Shown here in pieces: positions 47,600 through 58,362 of a DNA stretch of 64,000 nt. Source of the DNA: Dillenia suffruticosa (lineage: Eukaryota; Streptophyta; Magnoliopsida; Dilleniales; Dilleniaceae). The number at the start of each line of letters is the position of its first letter. The first letter of the stretch is position 1. The stretch is taken from assembly GCA_033439265.1 (NCBI GenBank), contig JAVTVX010000031.1, positions 16,846,001 to 16,910,000 on the forward strand, given 5' to 3'. The position numbers were made by a program, and so were the translations under genes. The notes under the pieces are model-generated. The model searched no databases, was not told the DNA's origin, and worked only from the letters and a program-made list of their open reading frames with translations.

Positions 47600-48720
47600 G
47601 GGATCTTTGAGTTAATAGTTGTTTTCATGTTTATTTAGTTGATTTATTTATCGTAATATTTAGGAGTTAGTTAAATAACGTTAGGAGTTAGTAGGATAAT
47701 TGAATTTTGCTAAAAGTTAGTAAGATAATTGATTTATGCAGAGATTATGGATGGTTACTTTTATTGTAATGATATTTATGTCATGTATTTGCCTGTATAA
47801 ACGTTAAAAAGTTCTATAAAAAAATAAACATTTCTAAAATTATTTGTATTATTCTTTGTATTATTTAGTTCTATTTATTTGAATTCTTTTTGCTTAATAC
47901 TATTGATGGGGTGGATTTTGCTCCACGGATATATGCTCCATTGACTCGAGTGTGGAACTAATGTTGAGTAGTCTTTAAGAACTTCCTAGATAATATGACC
48001 TGTAAATACCACCGAAGGGTGTTTCGACCAAGAAAATTCTGACACTTAAGTTAGAGAAAACGGTCATCGAGGAATGAGAAATAAACTAAGAAGAGCCATA
48101 CGATAGCCCTATATTATCTATATATAATAAGTGTAGAGTTAACGAACATATCTGATTGGCTGTTTGTGTTGAATATATATATATAATGTTTGTATGATAA
48201 GTTTCGTATATCTTTAGTTGTACAGAAATTTTAGTTTTTTTTTTTTTAGAGGGATCTATGAGAATCTTCTGAAATTAAAGAAATCATGATAAAAAAATCT
48301 ATAAAAATTTAGAATTTCGTCTGTTAAGAAAATCTCAAATTGTCACTAAAATTCTGTCTTATCGAGAGTCACTAGTGAGATCGTTTCATCATTGAGAGAA
48401 ACTTTCCCGAGAGTAGGGGAAATTCGTATCCGATGAAGGAAGATTTAAATTTGTTAGAGATTTCATTTCTTACCGAATAATCTCAAGTTGTACTTATCGC
48501 ATAATAGATTTACTTCTGTATTAATAAAACATATTCACTAAGGAGTAGGATGACCGAAATGGCCGGAGGCTGAGAGTTAGGATGGCTAGGGACTGAGGAG
48601 TTAGGATGACCGAGAGATCAAGAAATAGTTGACTCTCCAAGAAAGTAAGATCGAGAGGGTAGAAAGATATAGATTAGAGTGCTCGACAAAGAGAGCACTT
48701 AACTGAGAGACCAAGAGAGC
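47600..48720. mobile_element. LTR-retrotransposon-like remnants
   Basis: 47600-47880 has repeated TTAGGAGTTAGT units followed by TATAAACGTTAAAAAG, resembling a decayed Copia-type LTR. 47900-48130 has GATGGGGTGGATTTTGCTCC and GACACTTAAGTTAGAGAAAA, phrases like those in plant Gypsy LTRs. At 48548-48616 a GGATGACCGA-type unit repeats three times. No ends, coding region or target duplication could be set, so this is a tentative call. Confidence 0.35.
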
Positions 48721-49350
48721 TGAGAGCGTATTCCATTTTTCATGGGCTTGATGGATTCAGATAGTTTTGATCTCATGGTAATGGACCATTAGACCATGTT
48801 CTGCCAATCGTGTTCTAAATTTTAATCCGAGTTCAGATTGATTCAAACTCATGTAGGTCTAGCTTTTCTTAAATTATGGTGAATGAATCTCTATTATACC
48901 ATCGAGTCTTATGAATGAAAATAAGTTAAATTAAGGGTACAAAAGTTAAAAATCAAAGATAAGAAAGATGAAGAGCAAGTGATTGAGACTTGAAAGAGAA
49001 TAATGAAGATCAGAGAGAGAAATACAAATAATGAAGGTGAAACATTTAAAAATGTGCACTAAATTTTGGTTAATTGTGGAAAAAGAAGAAAAATATGATT
49101 TTTCTCATAAATAAACAATGACAACAAGACAGAGGCATAAAAATAACTCTCTTATCTTCAGATAGATATAATTCTTGAATGATGACGCAGAAATGAATGT
49201 ACCCATGACGTATCTATCATGTTGTTGCCTTGTTCTTTTTTTTTTTTTTTTTATGATATTCATAATTATATTTCCATTAATGTAGTTGGAATATATCCTC
49301 ACTCATTTATGATACTCTTCTTTTGGTGAAACAATCCGGGGTTGGAGGCC

Positions 49351-49530
49351 GGTGCCGGTGCCGGTGCCGGTGCCTGCCCCCGTTTATGAACAATGAACTT
49401 GTGAGGGATCCCCATTAGGATACTTTTCTCTGCTCCTCTTCTCTTCTCTCTGGTGTAGGGTCCGGTACCTTTAGCGTGTTTGACTTAATTGCCCTTTCCT
49501 TCGGCCCAAAGGGATGCCCCCGTTTATGAA
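49351..49530. repeat. GGTGCC hexamer repeat and duplicated 15-mer
   Basis: GGTGCC is repeated four times at 49351-49374, in an otherwise AT-rich region. GCCCCCGTTTATGAA occurs at 49376-49390 and again at 49516-49530. Confidence 0.85.
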
Positions 49531-50064
49531 TTGGAGCAATTCCGCTGTTATGGAGTTAAGGAATGAGAATAGATTTATATTTCTGTAAAATGATTGGCCC
49601 AAAAAAGATTAATTTGTAAAATTATCCTACTGATATATTTATTAAAATTAATAAAATACCCAATAGGTTAAAAATATTTTAAAGTGAAATATGAGATTTT
49701 ATTCGCTTTTAAAAACATGGGCATTTTTTAAAATGTATTTTAAAAATTAATTACAACTAATCTGATTTTTTCTTTCTAAAATGGTGATATAAAATATTTG
49801 GAATACTTCTTTTGATTTGTTATTATTGTTGTTATTAAGAAAAATATTTATATTTTATAATAGAGAAAGAAATTATCGTAATTAATTTATATTTCTAAAC
49901 GAGCGAAATCTTAAACGTAGGATATTTAGTGAAATATTGAGATAAATCGTTGAAAATCTAGATATAAATTATTCATAAAAATATGAATATCAATAATTTA
50001 ATTGAAAATATAACTTTAAATAAGAATGAATGACATGTAAGAATTCGAATCAATTGAATTAATA

Positions 50065-50066
<2 letters not shown>

Positions 50067-50102
<36 letters not shown>
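50067..50102. repeat. (ATT)n microsatellite
   Basis: About 12 ATT units. A shorter tract lies at 50268-50286. Confidence 0.95.
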
Positions 50103-50103
<1 letters not shown>

Positions 50104-51026
50104 GGTTCATCTGGTATACAAATTGTTCATCAGTTTAGCACGCGGTGGAGAAGAGTGTACGTATATGTATACAATCTTTCTATTATATTTTTTGTAAAGA
50201 GACTATTTTCACATCTTGAACCCGTGGTCACCAAAGGAACAACTCCATCGTTGTGTCAAGATTCGCCCTTATTATTATTATTATTATGGATAATTTATTC
50301 TTATTTTTTAGTTTTAATTTTTTTATTTTTGTTTTCAAATTTTAATCTTATACTACTTTATTTTATTATTACTATTATTTTTTCCCCTCTTTTTTATATC
50401 GGTGTCTCAAATGATCGATTTTAAAATTTGAGATTAAAATTTAATTTATTATTATTGTTATTATCAAACTCAATTCACACTTCATGTCCCAGAAAATATT
50501 TAATTTGGCAAAGTGTAATTATTGAAATTAATTAAAATTTATGAATTTAAAATGTGTAAGACATTAATATTATTTAAATTAAAAAAGGGCTTCTTTGGTG
50601 TTGCATATATATATATATATATAAATATATACATATATATATTTCAAGACAAATAACATCCTAGCAAATTCTATCATTTTATTTTCGAAAACAACTATAG
50701 AAGACAATATTAACATAGCTTTGTCATTTGTCAACTTAAAATGAGAAGGGAATGAAAAAAAAAAAAAACCAGCAAAAATAGAAAAAATGTAATTTGTTAG
50801 AATTCAAAATACTATATTGTGTGAGAAATCTAAATTTATCCCATTTTACTATTTTATTTATAATATCCTTTAACCAAAATAATTCAGTAAAAAATATAGT
50901 ATTGTATACAAAAATAATTTGTAAAAAATGTTTATTTTTAATTTCTTCTTCTTTTTATGGGTAACTCGCTGAAGAATATTTAATTAATCCAAAAATAATA
51001 TAAAAGAATTAATTTTTTTATATTAT

Positions 51027-51160
51027 AAACTATCAAAATCTAATAATTACGTTAAATTTAATTAAATTCAGTTTGAATTGGATTGAATTTTTAATAGATA
51101 AAATTTTTCTGATTTCTATTTTCTCTATATATAAAACTCGAACCGAATGTTTTTCTTAAA
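51027..51160 (-). repeat. AT-rich SINE-like copy, minus strand
   Basis: It matches the copy at 10178-10300 through GTTAAATTTAATTAAATT and GGATTGAATTTTTAA to ATAAAACTCGAACCGAA, which on the minus strand gives a B-box-like GGTTCGAG. Confidence 0.5.
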
Positions 51161-51741
51161 TGATACAGATATTGGTATAATCTAAAATAACCGTAAAATC
51201 ATAACTTTATTGCTAATAAAACAAAAATCGTAAAAAAGAGAGCAAATTATTATTTGAAACACACGTAATAAGTTTTCCTCAAAAGAGTTGTTATTTTATT
51301 CATGTGAAATTCAAAGAAAAGATATCAAAATGTAAAATTGATTAAAAAAAGAAAAATCAGAACCACTCATAGTAAATAATATATTTAAAAATAATACTCG
51401 ATTTTTTCAAATTTCAAATTTCAAAAAATGAGAAATATTCTGTTTAGTGATAAAAAGGAATAATAATATTAAATAGCTTACAATTTTTGATTCATATTTA
51501 AAATAATGTATGAGAAAATCCCAATAATATTAGAAAATTAAAATTAATAAAACATGTTTTTGTTTGAAATTAAAATCACTAAAGCCTTGGGTAACAATAA
51601 ACTAAGGGGCAAATTTGGGAAAGTGGGATAACGGGATGTGCGACGTTTATGACGGCGTGGTGGGAAAGCTGCCGAAGGGTGAGGAAAAAGTGGCAGACAA
51701 AAACTATAGAGAGAGAAAGCGAAGATAGGGAGAGAAAAGAG

Positions 51742-51743
<2 letters not shown>

Positions 51744-51781
<38 letters not shown>
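51744..51781. repeat. (GA)n microsatellite upstream of the AIRP2-like gene
   Basis: About 19 GA units, 330-370 bases before the start codon. GA-rich sequence continues to about 52000. Confidence 0.95.
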
Positions 51782-51785
<4 letters not shown>

Positions 51786-51894
51786 GGGGGAGAGAGAGCG
51801 TGGATTGGAGCGTATTCACTTCCCGGGACTTAGAAAAAAGTAGAAAATTGTGTTTCTTTGAAAGTACAATTTCTTGAGTTTTGACGCCGCAGTG

Positions 51895-51903
51895 CACGTG
51901 TCA
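51895..51903 (+). promoter_or_regulatory. G-box/ABRE upstream of the AIRP2-like gene
   Basis: CACGTGTCA holds both a G-box (CACGTG) and the ABRE form ACGTGTC, 216 bases before the ATG. ABREs mediate bZIP-driven abscisic acid induction, which fits the ABA-induced AIRP2 gene of Arabidopsis. Confidence 0.55.
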
Positions 51904-52110
51904 CCAACACAGACCTCCATCGGTTTTGTTCGTCTTCGCTTTCAAGAACAGAGGAGAAGAGAGAGAGAGGAGGGGGCAGTCTAGCGAGAGAGAGGGGGGG
52001 AGTCTAGGGTTTTTGAGAATAAAAAATAAGGGTTTTTTTTTTTCCTTATGTTTGGTTTCTGATTTTACTCTGAAAGGGGGGAATAATTATAGTGTTTTGG
52101 TGTTTTGGGG

Positions 52111-55100
52111 ATGTACGCTGCTTCTTCCATGCGAAAATCGTTCAAGGACTCTCTCAAAATTCTTGAAGCCGATATTCAACATGCCAATACTCTGTAATTC
52201 TCTCTCCCTCTGTCCGTGTTTCTCTTGTAGGTTTTTTTAGATGTTGCCTAATCTGGGTTTGAATTTGAATTTGAAATTTGCATTTCGAAATTTTCTTGAT
52301 TTGAAACCCATGTATCTCCCCAAATTTTGGGTTCTGAGTGATTGATTCTTTTTTATAAAAATTAAAAATTTTTGATATTTTTTAATGAAAAGCCTTTGTT
52401 TTAGGGGAGCTGTTGTTCACTTAGGGATTTGTATTGCCGTTTTTCTCTCATAGTTTTGCTTAAACTTTTGCTTATTATTTTAAGAATTTTTTTTCCTGTT
52501 TGCTGAATTTTATTTGCAAAATGGGTTTGATTGTTAACCTATGCAGCTTATTCTGAAATGGGTACTCTGAAATTTAGTTTAAAAAGACTAATTTCGGTGT
52601 GAAATTTGTTAGTCGAGATCATGAATTCATTGAAAAATTTTAGAATTTTGAGATGCATTTGACTACATTTTGAATATAGTTTGAAGTGATTTGATGTGTA
52701 ATTACTGGCTAGGTGCTTCCCACAAAGACCCACTTTTTTTCCGGTGGGAGGCAGCTGAGTTAAGCCTTGGACTGTCAGTGTAGTTTTAGAGTTGGTTTAT
52801 GAATTTGATGATGTGTGCTTCCGATTGAGAGCTCGAATGGGGTTTTGAAATTGAGATTTTCTAGAAATTGCTGAATTTGTGAAATTTCTAGCCGCATTGT
52901 GAAAAAGGGTAGCCGAAATTTTTCTTTTTCTGGTTACACGTAAGGTTTTTTACATCTGCGTTTCTTGCCCGTTCTTGGCATTTGTAGAGGTTTCAAATTT
53001 TCTTGGGCTCTGGCCTTTGCCTTGGAAATACTGAAAATGTAGTTGTTTATCACAATCTTGACTTGTAATGGAGACTCTAGAAACCTTTTGATGTGGAATA
53101 CAACGGCATGCTGTGGAAATCAATGGATAGTTTTGGATCCTTTTCACCTACTAGTGTTGTTGTATCCTTCTTGAGGTATAATATTCAACAAGAAAATATG
53201 ATTTCTCCTAATACCCTCGAGTGATGTTCCAGTTGAGCTCTTAATTGTGGTGGCACTGTTCTTTTAGTCTTCAGAATATTGTATATTTGCTTACATTATG
53301 TGGTTTTCTTGTTGCCTTATGCTGTACAGCTGAAGTTATACTCTTACTATGTGGTGCAGAGCATCGGAGTTTCCTAGTGAGTATGATGGTGCATGCGTCC
53401 AGATGAGAATGTCATATAGCCCTGCTGCATATCTGTTTCTTTTCCTAGTTCAATGGACTGACTGTCATCTTGCGGGTGCCCTTGGACTGTTGAGAATCCT
53501 AATTTATGAGGTTTAAAGTTGTGGCTGTATATTTCTCATATGTGCAATTTACTCTCTCGGTCAAGTAAGAGTAGTCATTATAAGCTTTGTTTATAGGTAT
53601 ACGTGGATGGCACGACAACCATGTCTACTCATGAAAGAAAAGCAAGTATTAGAGAATTTTACGGTAAATTCAATTGTACTATTCCAAATACACGATTATT
53701 AACATCTTCATAACACATTTTTTCTGTTATTTAATTTCTTTAAATTTCAACTTCACGCAGCGGTAATTTATCCCTCTTTATTGCAACTTCAAATGGGTGT
53801 TACTGACACAGAGGATAAAAAACAGAAGGCAGTGTGCATGGAAAGGTACAGAAGAAGATATGAGGATGAACACGAACGATACTCTGAAGCAGACATTGAA
53901 AGAGAAGAAGAGTGTGGAATCTGCATGGAGATGAATAGTAAGATAGTGTTGCCCAACTGTAGCCATGCTATGTGCTTAAAATGTTACTGTGACTGGTAGT
54001 AATCTCTCTCTCTCTCTCTCTCTCCCTCCCCCCTCTCTCTCTCACTCTGTGTGTGTGTGTGTGTGATATATTCATGTCAGTTATTGAATAGCAACTCCCA
54101 GGTCATATAGGATGCACATTCAATGTAGTACTGAACCTTAGTTGCTTTCCTTTTGAAGGTTTTAATTTTTTTTAACTGGATTTCTAAACTACTTTGGTCC
54201 TATATGATTATCAAGAGATATGCTTCGGTTTTACATATTGAGACGTGCATCCTCCCACACCAAATGTGTATAAACATCTGCAGTATCTACCTTGAAAGAT
54301 CCCTCGCATGTGTATTCACATGCTGGATGTGCTTGAATGTGTGTAGTGTGGATGGTTTGTTCCATGTGAGTGGGGGTGCTGCCGTGTGCAGTCTCTGAAG
54401 CATAAACACTTCAAAATGTGATCATACCCATGCTTGTCACCAAGTTGGATGTACTGTGTGGCATGCCCAATTACTTATTATTCTTTCAGCACCATACGCC
54501 TGGACACTCTTGACATTTCTAGAATACTCTTCAGACTGTTGAGATACACTTTACAAGTTTATAAATTGCTTACAAGTTTATAAATTGCTTATGTACTAAT
54601 TTTGCATTACTTAAAAAGATAAAACTTACTGATACTGTTAAGTGAGTTGAGTGATTCTAGTGCCGTTTTCTTACTGTTTCTGGTTCTGTGCAATTGGCTG
54701 TGCTTCCTAGAGTGCAATACATTGGGCTTGCTGTAAGCATGCGATTGTGTAATGTGCACAGCACATGCTCCAAATGTGCAGGAAAATTATTCTTATGTGT
54801 GCCTCATGGGTCCCAAATTTGAGTGCTGGGGCAGAAAAGTGCCCGAATCTCTACCACACAATGCAGCAGAATTTGCTGTGCTGCTCTAGTGTGGAGGGGA
54901 TGGTTACTGGTATTTGCAAGGGCAGCACAAGAAGCTGGTTCTGTTGCACATGCATATCAGAAGTGCTGAACAGCATGCATAAAGATCATGCTTGTGTGAC
55001 CATGTGACGATGCTGTGACCTTTGTCACTTGTGGGTAGTGCGCTCTCTAGCCCAGTGCAGGCACTACTACTTGCCCCTGTTGACCTTTGTGGCCAGTGGG

Positions 55101-55951
55101 TCTTTAGTTTACTGGAGTATTGGTACAAACCTGTAAGTAAATGAAATCCGGTGGACTGTAGGCATCAAATGAAGATTGTAGAATGGCATTGTATATTTTG
55201 AGCTTGCCTTGTCTTTGAGTCTGGTTTGCCTGTGGAAGTTGCAACTTGGAACTACACCAACAGCAACACAAGGTGAAGCAAGGCTATATATTGTGTTGTT
55301 GACTTGATTACCATGCATCACGTTTGAAATATGATTTCAAGGATTGCCTTCATATTTATTGTTTGGTCCTGCATATTCTTCTTGTTGGTCAACGAAAAAT
55401 TACACAGAACCTGTCATTAATTAATCTGGTCCGCTTTTCAAGTGGGTAGTTGACTTTTCAACATCCTACATATATTAAATACATGTTCTATTTAAATATT
55501 AGAGTTTTGCATCTCACTCCACCATGATCAAGTTTTATGAAAGGTTGATTTATGCTTGATTTCGTACTCTTTTTAACTGTTATTTGAATGATGTTTAAAT
55601 TGTTCAAAGTTGGTTTCTCAGCGAGTTTACAGCTGACAAGTAAATACTTTCCTTGTAGTCTTATGACAAGTCAGGCCGATTTTCACTTTCTGGTATGCTT
55701 TCAAACAAAAAGACTAAATGTCTGTTGCTTTATCTTGCAGGCGAACAAGGTCACGGTCGTGTCCCTTTTGTCGAGACAGTCTCAAAAGAGTAAACTCTGT
55801 TGATCTTTGGGTATTCATGGACAGCAGGGATATAGTTGACATGGCAACCATAACAAGGGAAAATCTACGAAGGCTCTTCCTGTACATAGACAAGCTGCCC
55901 GAGATTGTTCCTGATTCCCTTTCTCACACGTACGACTCCCATCTTCGTTAA
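52111..55951 (+). CDS. AIRP2: RING-type E3 ubiquitin ligase, AIRP2-like
   Basis: Five exons: 52111-52193, 53360-53510, 53597-53663, 53761-53995, 55741-55951. All junctions keep frame and give 248 residues, close to Arabidopsis AIRP2 (about 240). The N-terminus MRKSFKDSLKILEADIQHAN and the block SYSPAAYLFLFLVQWTDCHL are typical of the family. A C3HC4 RING lies at residues 152-189 (CGIC, NCSHAMCLKC, CPFC) and is followed by VNSVDLWVFMDSRDIVDMAT. AIRP2 is a cytosolic E3 ligase that promotes ABA and drought responses; the same role here is inferred. All eight zinc ligands are present. Intron 4 (1745 bp) carries CT/GT repeats and a 19-bp tandem duplication but no gene. Confidence 0.93.
54003..54064. 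repeat. (CT)n-(GT)n compound microsatellite in AIRP2-like intron 4
   Basis: It begins eight bases after the exon 4 donor and changes from CT to GT near 54048. Confidence 0.95.
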
Positions 55952-56459
55952 TGGCTAATGGTACAGTAATAGTGCTCTGGTCCACATCGCTGTGGTGAAC
56001 AAGCATGCAATGGTAAGTTCATATTCTACCTCAAGCAACAGGCATGTGGTTGAATGTGGATTAGTTTTTATTTTTCGTTGGTTCTTCCCGCTTCTAATTA
56101 GAAGACCCAGCTTGAGTTATTAAGGCCGGGGTGGCGAAGTAGTGAGTTTTTCTTTTGTGGGTTTCATAAAATTGTATTTAGGGAACTTGTACATAGTTGT
56201 ACAGCCTGGAAAATTTTATGCTATATAAACCTTTGAGGGCTCTATTCTGCTCTTAAGGCTATATCATGGGTATGTATTCATTTGAAAAGAGCTCTTCTTT
56301 GGATCTTTAAGAACGAAAGGTTTTTACTACTGCTTTCTGACCGTGTCATTCGGCATGACTTGGAATTCTAGTTGTGACGTGGGCAAGATTGGTCATCTTG
56401 ATCAGATGGCGCTATTGTGTTTGGCTTGGCTTTGATTGTGCCGGTTTTGTTGTGTTTAT

Positions 56460-56669
56460 TTATTTATTTATTTTTTTTTTTGGTCTCCTGGACTTAGTCC
56501 ACCATCGAATATTCAGAGTTTTGTTTCGACTAATCTCGGTCGAGCGGCTATCGGATCCCAATCGGGAGGGAGTTCTTCTAATATCGTTTTTGTCACTATT
56601 AAAACTTAAATCCCGACCCTTGATGTAGGGTGTTAACGTTTTTTTCACTAGACTAATGAAGAGTCAGTA
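56460..56669 (-). mobile_element. Minus-strand SINE with perfect 16-bp target duplication
   Basis: Perfect flanks GTTTTGTTGTGTTTAT stand at 56444-56459 and 56670-56685. The plus-strand T-rich start is the A-tail of a minus-strand element. On that strand there is an A-box-like TAGTCTAGTG, a B-box-like GGTCGGGATTTAAG and the family 3' body containing GAGATTAGTCGAAAC. Confidence 0.8.
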
Positions 56670-56798
56670 GTTTTGTTGTGTTTATGCTACTGCTAGTCTT
56701 TCTTTGGGTTTTGGATTTCTTCTTGTTGGGCCCGATTATCATAGGATTGGTCTTGGAGGGTAAAGGCCCCTTTAAGCGCAAGCTGAACATGAAATGAC

Positions 56799-56999
56799 TT
56801 AATCGGCGTCCGATAGTTCAGTAGGTTTAAAAATTAATGTCTTTTAACCATATTGGGGTTTTGATCCCTCATGGATAGAGAAAAATCAATATTGAGAGAC
56901 TTGTCTTCATTTGGGTCTTACAATGATCGATTCAGATTAGTCGGGATAAAATTTTGAATATCGGAGATAGTCGAGTTCAGGTATTAGAAAAAAAAAAAC
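56799..56999 (+). mobile_element. Plus-strand SINE with perfect 12-bp target duplication
   Basis: Flanks ACATGAAATGAC are at 56787-56798 and 57000-57011. The body has an A-box-like TAGTTCAGTAGG, a B-box-like GGTTTTGATCCC, the GATTAGTCGGGATAAAAT family segment and an A10 tail. Confidence 0.8.
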
Positions 57000-57218
57000 A
57001 CATGAAATGACCTATGTTTTGTACGGGCTTGGGTTTTGACTTAGCTAGGGCCGGTCTCAAAAGCTCCAATTACCTACCCGGGTGGCCTCGATCCGAGCCA
57101 TTAAGTGTTTACTCTTTTCTTTCGGCCGTCGTGTGTTGAAGAGAACGTAATTTGGATTTGAAAGCACCATTATTAATAAAGCGCCCGGTGAATGGAAAGT
57201 CGATTGGGTGGACAAGGT

Positions 57219-57375
57219 GTTAGGTTTTTTAATGGAGTTTTGGATTTAAAAATTAAAAATAAAAAAAATTATATTAAGAAAATTATCTTTTAAAATGGGT
57301 CTGATAATATTTAAATCAAATTAATTAAAATATAATTTTAAATATCAATTAATAATATATAAAAACAAAAATAAT
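57219..57375 (+). repeat. AT-rich SINE-like copy
   Basis: It shares GTTAGGTTTTTTAATGGAG, AAAAAAAATTATATTAAG and AAATCAAATTAATTAAAAT with the copies at 34.86 and 36.32 kb. Confidence 0.5.
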
Positions 57376-58288
57376 AAGAAATAGCCCTTATTTTTTGAAA
57401 CTGTATTTAGACCCCCCCTCTCTCTCACGCACCCGCCCACACACACACACAGTAATTGGCCTAAATACTAGCTCAAAACATATTAAATATACATTTATAT
57501 AAACTAATATTGTAAATACTAATAATTTTTAAGAGTTTTTTATATGTACCAAAAAATCAAAATTAGATTTAAAATAAAAAATCTTAAAAATGAGTTTTAG
57601 ATATTCATTTCTTCATTTACATTTCAAAAATCTAATAATTTGGGGTTATATTTTTAAATATTATTCTTATTTTATTAATTTAAATAAATTATATATATTT
57701 GAATTCGTTTTTTTATTTTGGCTCACCGTGCTCCTTTAATAATATATTTATCAAAGGAAAAAGGTTCAAAAAAAAATTAAAATACAATTATTGGAATTTG
57801 GACCAAAGAAGTCACTCTCTTTACTTTGAGAAGTAAATTTAGCGGTGTCTTTTGAAACCAGGATAATATTAATGTTCATGAATGAGAAAAATGAAAAAAA
57901 AATAAATAAAGATAAGCTCTGCATAGAAAGAAATGGCCGATTATGTTTTGCAGAATTTCTACATTTTTTTTTTGAAAAAAGTAAAATTAGATCTTAAAAT
58001 GCAAAAAAAAATCAATTCCAAAAGAAAAATTATTTTTATCCTTAGAAAAATTAGGAAACAAAAAATAAAAAATAGAAAATATTGTAAAAATAGAAAATTG
58101 AAAAAAGTAAAAAATAGAAAATCAAAAATAAAATGAGGCGGCGAGGGAAATGAGCTGTTGATTCGGTAAGGAAACAGACACATTGAACTAGCATTGTTAG
58201 AGACCGTCCGGTCTTGTCTCTCTCTATCTCTCTTTTTGAAATCTTAAGATTCTGAATTGAAAAACACATTCTCATTTATTACGAACAG

Positions 58289-58289
<1 letters not shown>

Positions 58290-58337
<48 letters not shown>

Positions 58338-58351
58338 TGTGTGTGTGTGTG
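58290..58351. repeat. (GA)n-(GT)n microsatellite in the DES1-like leader
   Basis: About 22 GA units pass into 8 GT units. The tract ends about 12 bases before the ATG at 58363, almost certainly inside the 5' UTR. Confidence 0.9.
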
Positions 58352-58362
58352 GAGAGAGAAAG

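Larger units (their letters stand above)
46093..52110. other. Six-kb repeat-rich spacer between divergent TPR and AIRP2-like genes
   Basis: It holds the TPR promoter, SINE-like copies (46.45, 46.73 and 51.03 kb) and LTR-like remnants (47.6-48.72 kb). A GGTGCC repeat with a duplicated 15-mer lies at 49.35-49.53 kb and ATT repeats at 50.07-50.29 kb. The AIRP2 promoter with GA repeats and a G-box is at the right end. No coding gene is supported. Confidence 0.55.
55952..58362. other. Spacer between AIRP2-like and DES1-like genes
   Basis: It holds the AIRP2 3' UTR (to about 56.3 kb), two SINE insertions (56.46-57.0 kb), an AT-rich repeat copy at 57.22-57.38 kb and the DES1 promoter and leader. 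No coding gene is supported. Confidence 0.6.

Noticed and set aside
54765..55007. 80-codon frame with several Cys residues in AIRP2-like intron 4
   Set aside because: It lies inside an intron between well-supported exons, and neither composition nor similarity suggests a gene.
57933..58275. Lys-rich and Phe-rich small frames upstream of DES1
   Set aside because: They are AT-rich low-complexity translations in the DES1 promoter region with no sign of coding use.
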